The notes beneath the pieces are model-generated. The model was not told the DNA's origin. It did not search any database and was given only the letters and a program-made list of their open reading frames with translations. 22,358 bases of DNA, from positions 1-22,358 of the forward strand of contig CANPXA010000007.1 of the NCBI GenBank assembly GCA_947585525.1, given 5' to 3'. This stretch comes from an uncultured Akkermansia sp. Lineage in GTDB: Bacteria; Verrucomicrobiota; Verrucomicrobiia; Verrucomicrobiales; Akkermansiaceae. Below are positions 21,136-22,358 of the stretch, piece by piece (positions within the stretch are counted from its first letter, which is position 1; each line of letters begins with the position of its first letter). The position numbers and the translations under genes were made by a program.

Positions 21136-22227
21136 TTACAACGCGGGTTGCTGTTGGGTAACGCAATGAATGGCTCCTCCCTCGATGAGGAGGAGACGGG
21201 CGTCGAAGCCTCGAACCTGGTGGTGCGGGAAGCATTCGCGTAGAATGCCGAGTGCGCGGTCGTCGTTTTTAGGTTGGTCAAATGTGGGGACGAGGACGAG
21301 GTTGTTGCAGATGAGGAAATTGGCGTAGCTGGCGGGAAGTTGCTCAAGACGCCAGTCGCGGCGGATGAGGGGGTCCGGCATGGGAAGAGGGATGATTTCT
21401 ACAGAGCTCCGGGAAGGGGTGCGGAGATCCTCAAGGCGTTCATGATTTTCGGCGAGGGCGAAGTAGTGGGGACTGTGCGGGTTGGTTTCCGTGACGGCAA
21501 CGGCTGCATCCGATCGCACAAAGCGAACCATGTCGTCGATATGACCGCCGGTGTCGTCCCCCTCGATGCCTGAGCCGAGCCAGAAAACGTGCGTGATGCC
21601 CATCATGCGCAGCAGTTCAGCTTCGACAGCTTGTTTGGTAGCGTCCGGGTTGCGGTTCGGGTTGAGCAGGACGGCTTCCGTCGTGATCAACAGCCCCTCG
21701 CCGTTGCCCTCAATGGCGCCGCCCTCCAGAACCAGAGAGCTCTCCTGACGCGGGAGACCGAGACTTTCAGCCATGCGCCGTGGAATGGCGTTGTCGAGAT
21801 CCCAGGGTGGGAATTGTCCGCCCCATGCATTGAATTGCCAGTCCGCCACTTGTAGCCCGCCGTCATTTCGCCGCACAAAGATAGCGCCGTGGTCGCGGCA
21901 CCAGACGTCATTCGTCGGATGGTTGTAGAGTCGGCAGCGCACGTCCTGCAGGAGGGAAGAAAGATGCGGGTGCAGGGAGGCGGCGGCGTTGATTCGTACC
22001 TCGGCGTGAGGTGAGATTTCGCGAGCGAGGGCTACGAAACGCTCCTCCAGATCGCGCAGAGAACCGTCCCAGAGGTCGGCTCGGTGGGGCCAGGAGAGCC
22101 AAATTGATTCAATGGTTTCCCACTCAGCCGGCCACCGCAGGTCGGTCCCGGAAACGGGGGACTCGGGCACATCTGTCCCATGAAAAGAGCGATCCCGACA
22201 GGCGTTTATGGCCGTATCATGTAGCAT
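21136..22227 (-). CDS. aguA: Agmatine deiminase family protein
   Basis: This protein has 363 residues from the ATG at 22227. It belongs to the peptidyl-arginine deiminase-like (guanidino-group modifying) fold, and converts agmatine to N-carbamoylputrescine, a step to putrescine. The motifs RWPAEWE near the N-terminus, DVWCRDHGAIF, GHIDDMVRFV and the catalytic-cysteine segment GGAIHCVTQQ near the C-terminus are all visible. The first 19 codons lie in DNA similar to a dispersed element (18681-18718) and are not part of the conserved family, so a start at the GTG of 22170 is possible (344 residues). A weak promoter-like pair (TTGGTC, then ATTAAT ending 5 bp before 22227) supports the longer form. 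Another member of the family acting on a different guanidine compound cannot be excluded. Confidence 0.88.
   Translation of the reverse strand: MLHDTAINACRDRSFHGTDVPESPVSGTDLRWPAEWETIESIWLSWPHRADLWDGSLRDLEERFVALAREISPHAEVRINAAASLHPHLSSLLQDVRCRLYNHPTNDVWCRDHGAIFVRRNDGGLQVADWQFNAWGGQFPPWDLDNAIPRRMAESLGLPRQESSLVLEGGAIEGNGEGLLITTEAVLLNPNRNPDATKQAVEAELLRMMGITHVFWLGSGIEGDDTGGHIDDMVRFVRSDAAVAVTETNPHSPHYFALAENHERLEDLRTPSRSSVEIIPLPMPDPLIRRDWRLEQLPASYANFLICNNLVLVPTFDQPKNDDRALGILRECFPHHQVRGFDARLLLIEGGAIHCVTQQQPAL
22174..22211. repeat. 38-bp dispersed element, copy 2
   Basis: This copy matches 18681-18718 at 31 of 38 positions. It lies within the first codons of the agmatine deiminase gene if the ATG at 22227 is used, on the opposite reading direction. 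Confidence 0.45.
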
Positions 22228-22261
22228 AACACATTAATGACATACGATGGAGGATGGACCA

Positions 22262-22358
22262 AGGCGCCTGACGGCACCTAATTACGAATTACGAATTACG
22301 AATTACGAATTACGAATTACGAATTACGAATTACGAATTACGAATTACGAATTACGAA
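22262..22358. repeat. Imperfect palindrome and long heptamer array at the window edge
   Basis: GGCGCC-TGAC-GGCACC (22263-22278, one mismatched pair) is followed by TA and an uninterrupted run of AATTACG with a period of seven from 22280 to the window end, at least 11 copies. It is the longest such array here and is cut off by the window boundary. No gene is seen beyond 22227. Confidence 0.85.

Noticed and set aside
22280..22358. The heptamer array as a CRISPR
   Set aside because: The unit is seven bases with no spacers; it is a simple tandem repeat.

Overview
The window looks like chromosomal DNA of a Verrucomicrobiota bacterium, probably a host-glycan-using relative of Akkermansiaceae. The evidence is the LL-diaminopimelate aminotransferase (DapL) route to lysine, a very large prepilin-like protein resembling the Verru_Chthon cassette protein A family, a sialic-acid operon with exported sialidase, and an exported formylglycine-type sulfatase. 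Taxonomy is inferred from gene content only. There is no phage, insertion sequence or CRISPR array.

Layout. 93-4985 (+): a sialic-acid cluster made of a cytoplasmic kelch/mutarotase-like protein, an exported paralogue, an MFS transporter and a GH33-type sialidase. Together they would release, equilibrate and import sialic acid. 5314-6552 (+): dapL. 6730-7422 (-): a small exported protein with a caspase/CHAT-like His/Cys arrangement. 7691-9805 (+): a DsbD/ScsB-type membrane thiol reductase. 9982-11733 (-): an exported sulfatase. 11926-12954 (+): L-threonine 3-dehydrogenase. 12988-13069 (-): tRNA-Leu(UAG). 13274-18603 (-): a two-gene unit, with the 1301-aa prepilin-like protein first and an unrecognised single-pass protein second. 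18852-20995 (-): leuA and pth overlapping by four bases. 21136-22227 (-): agmatine deiminase.

Two patterns run through the non-coding DNA. First, many genes carry a sigma70-like promoter whose -10 box ends only about 6-9 bp before the start codon, which predicts leaderless or nearly leaderless mRNAs. Second, most gaps carry a modular repeat: a perfect or near-perfect palindrome of variable sequence, then TA, then a tandem heptamer array (TTTACGA or ATTACGA), then a GC-rich core that often contains the hairpin CGCGC-NNN-GCGCG, sometimes followed by a T run. The most complete copy (13132-13268) has a palindrome at both ends. Palindromes of this kind overlap two stop codons (sialidase, pth), and similar hairpins lie just upstream of several promoters. 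A separate 60-bp two-hairpin repeat (6-65 and 5155-5214) shows a compensatory pair of base changes. These repeats and the secreted caspase-like protein are the least explained parts of the window.
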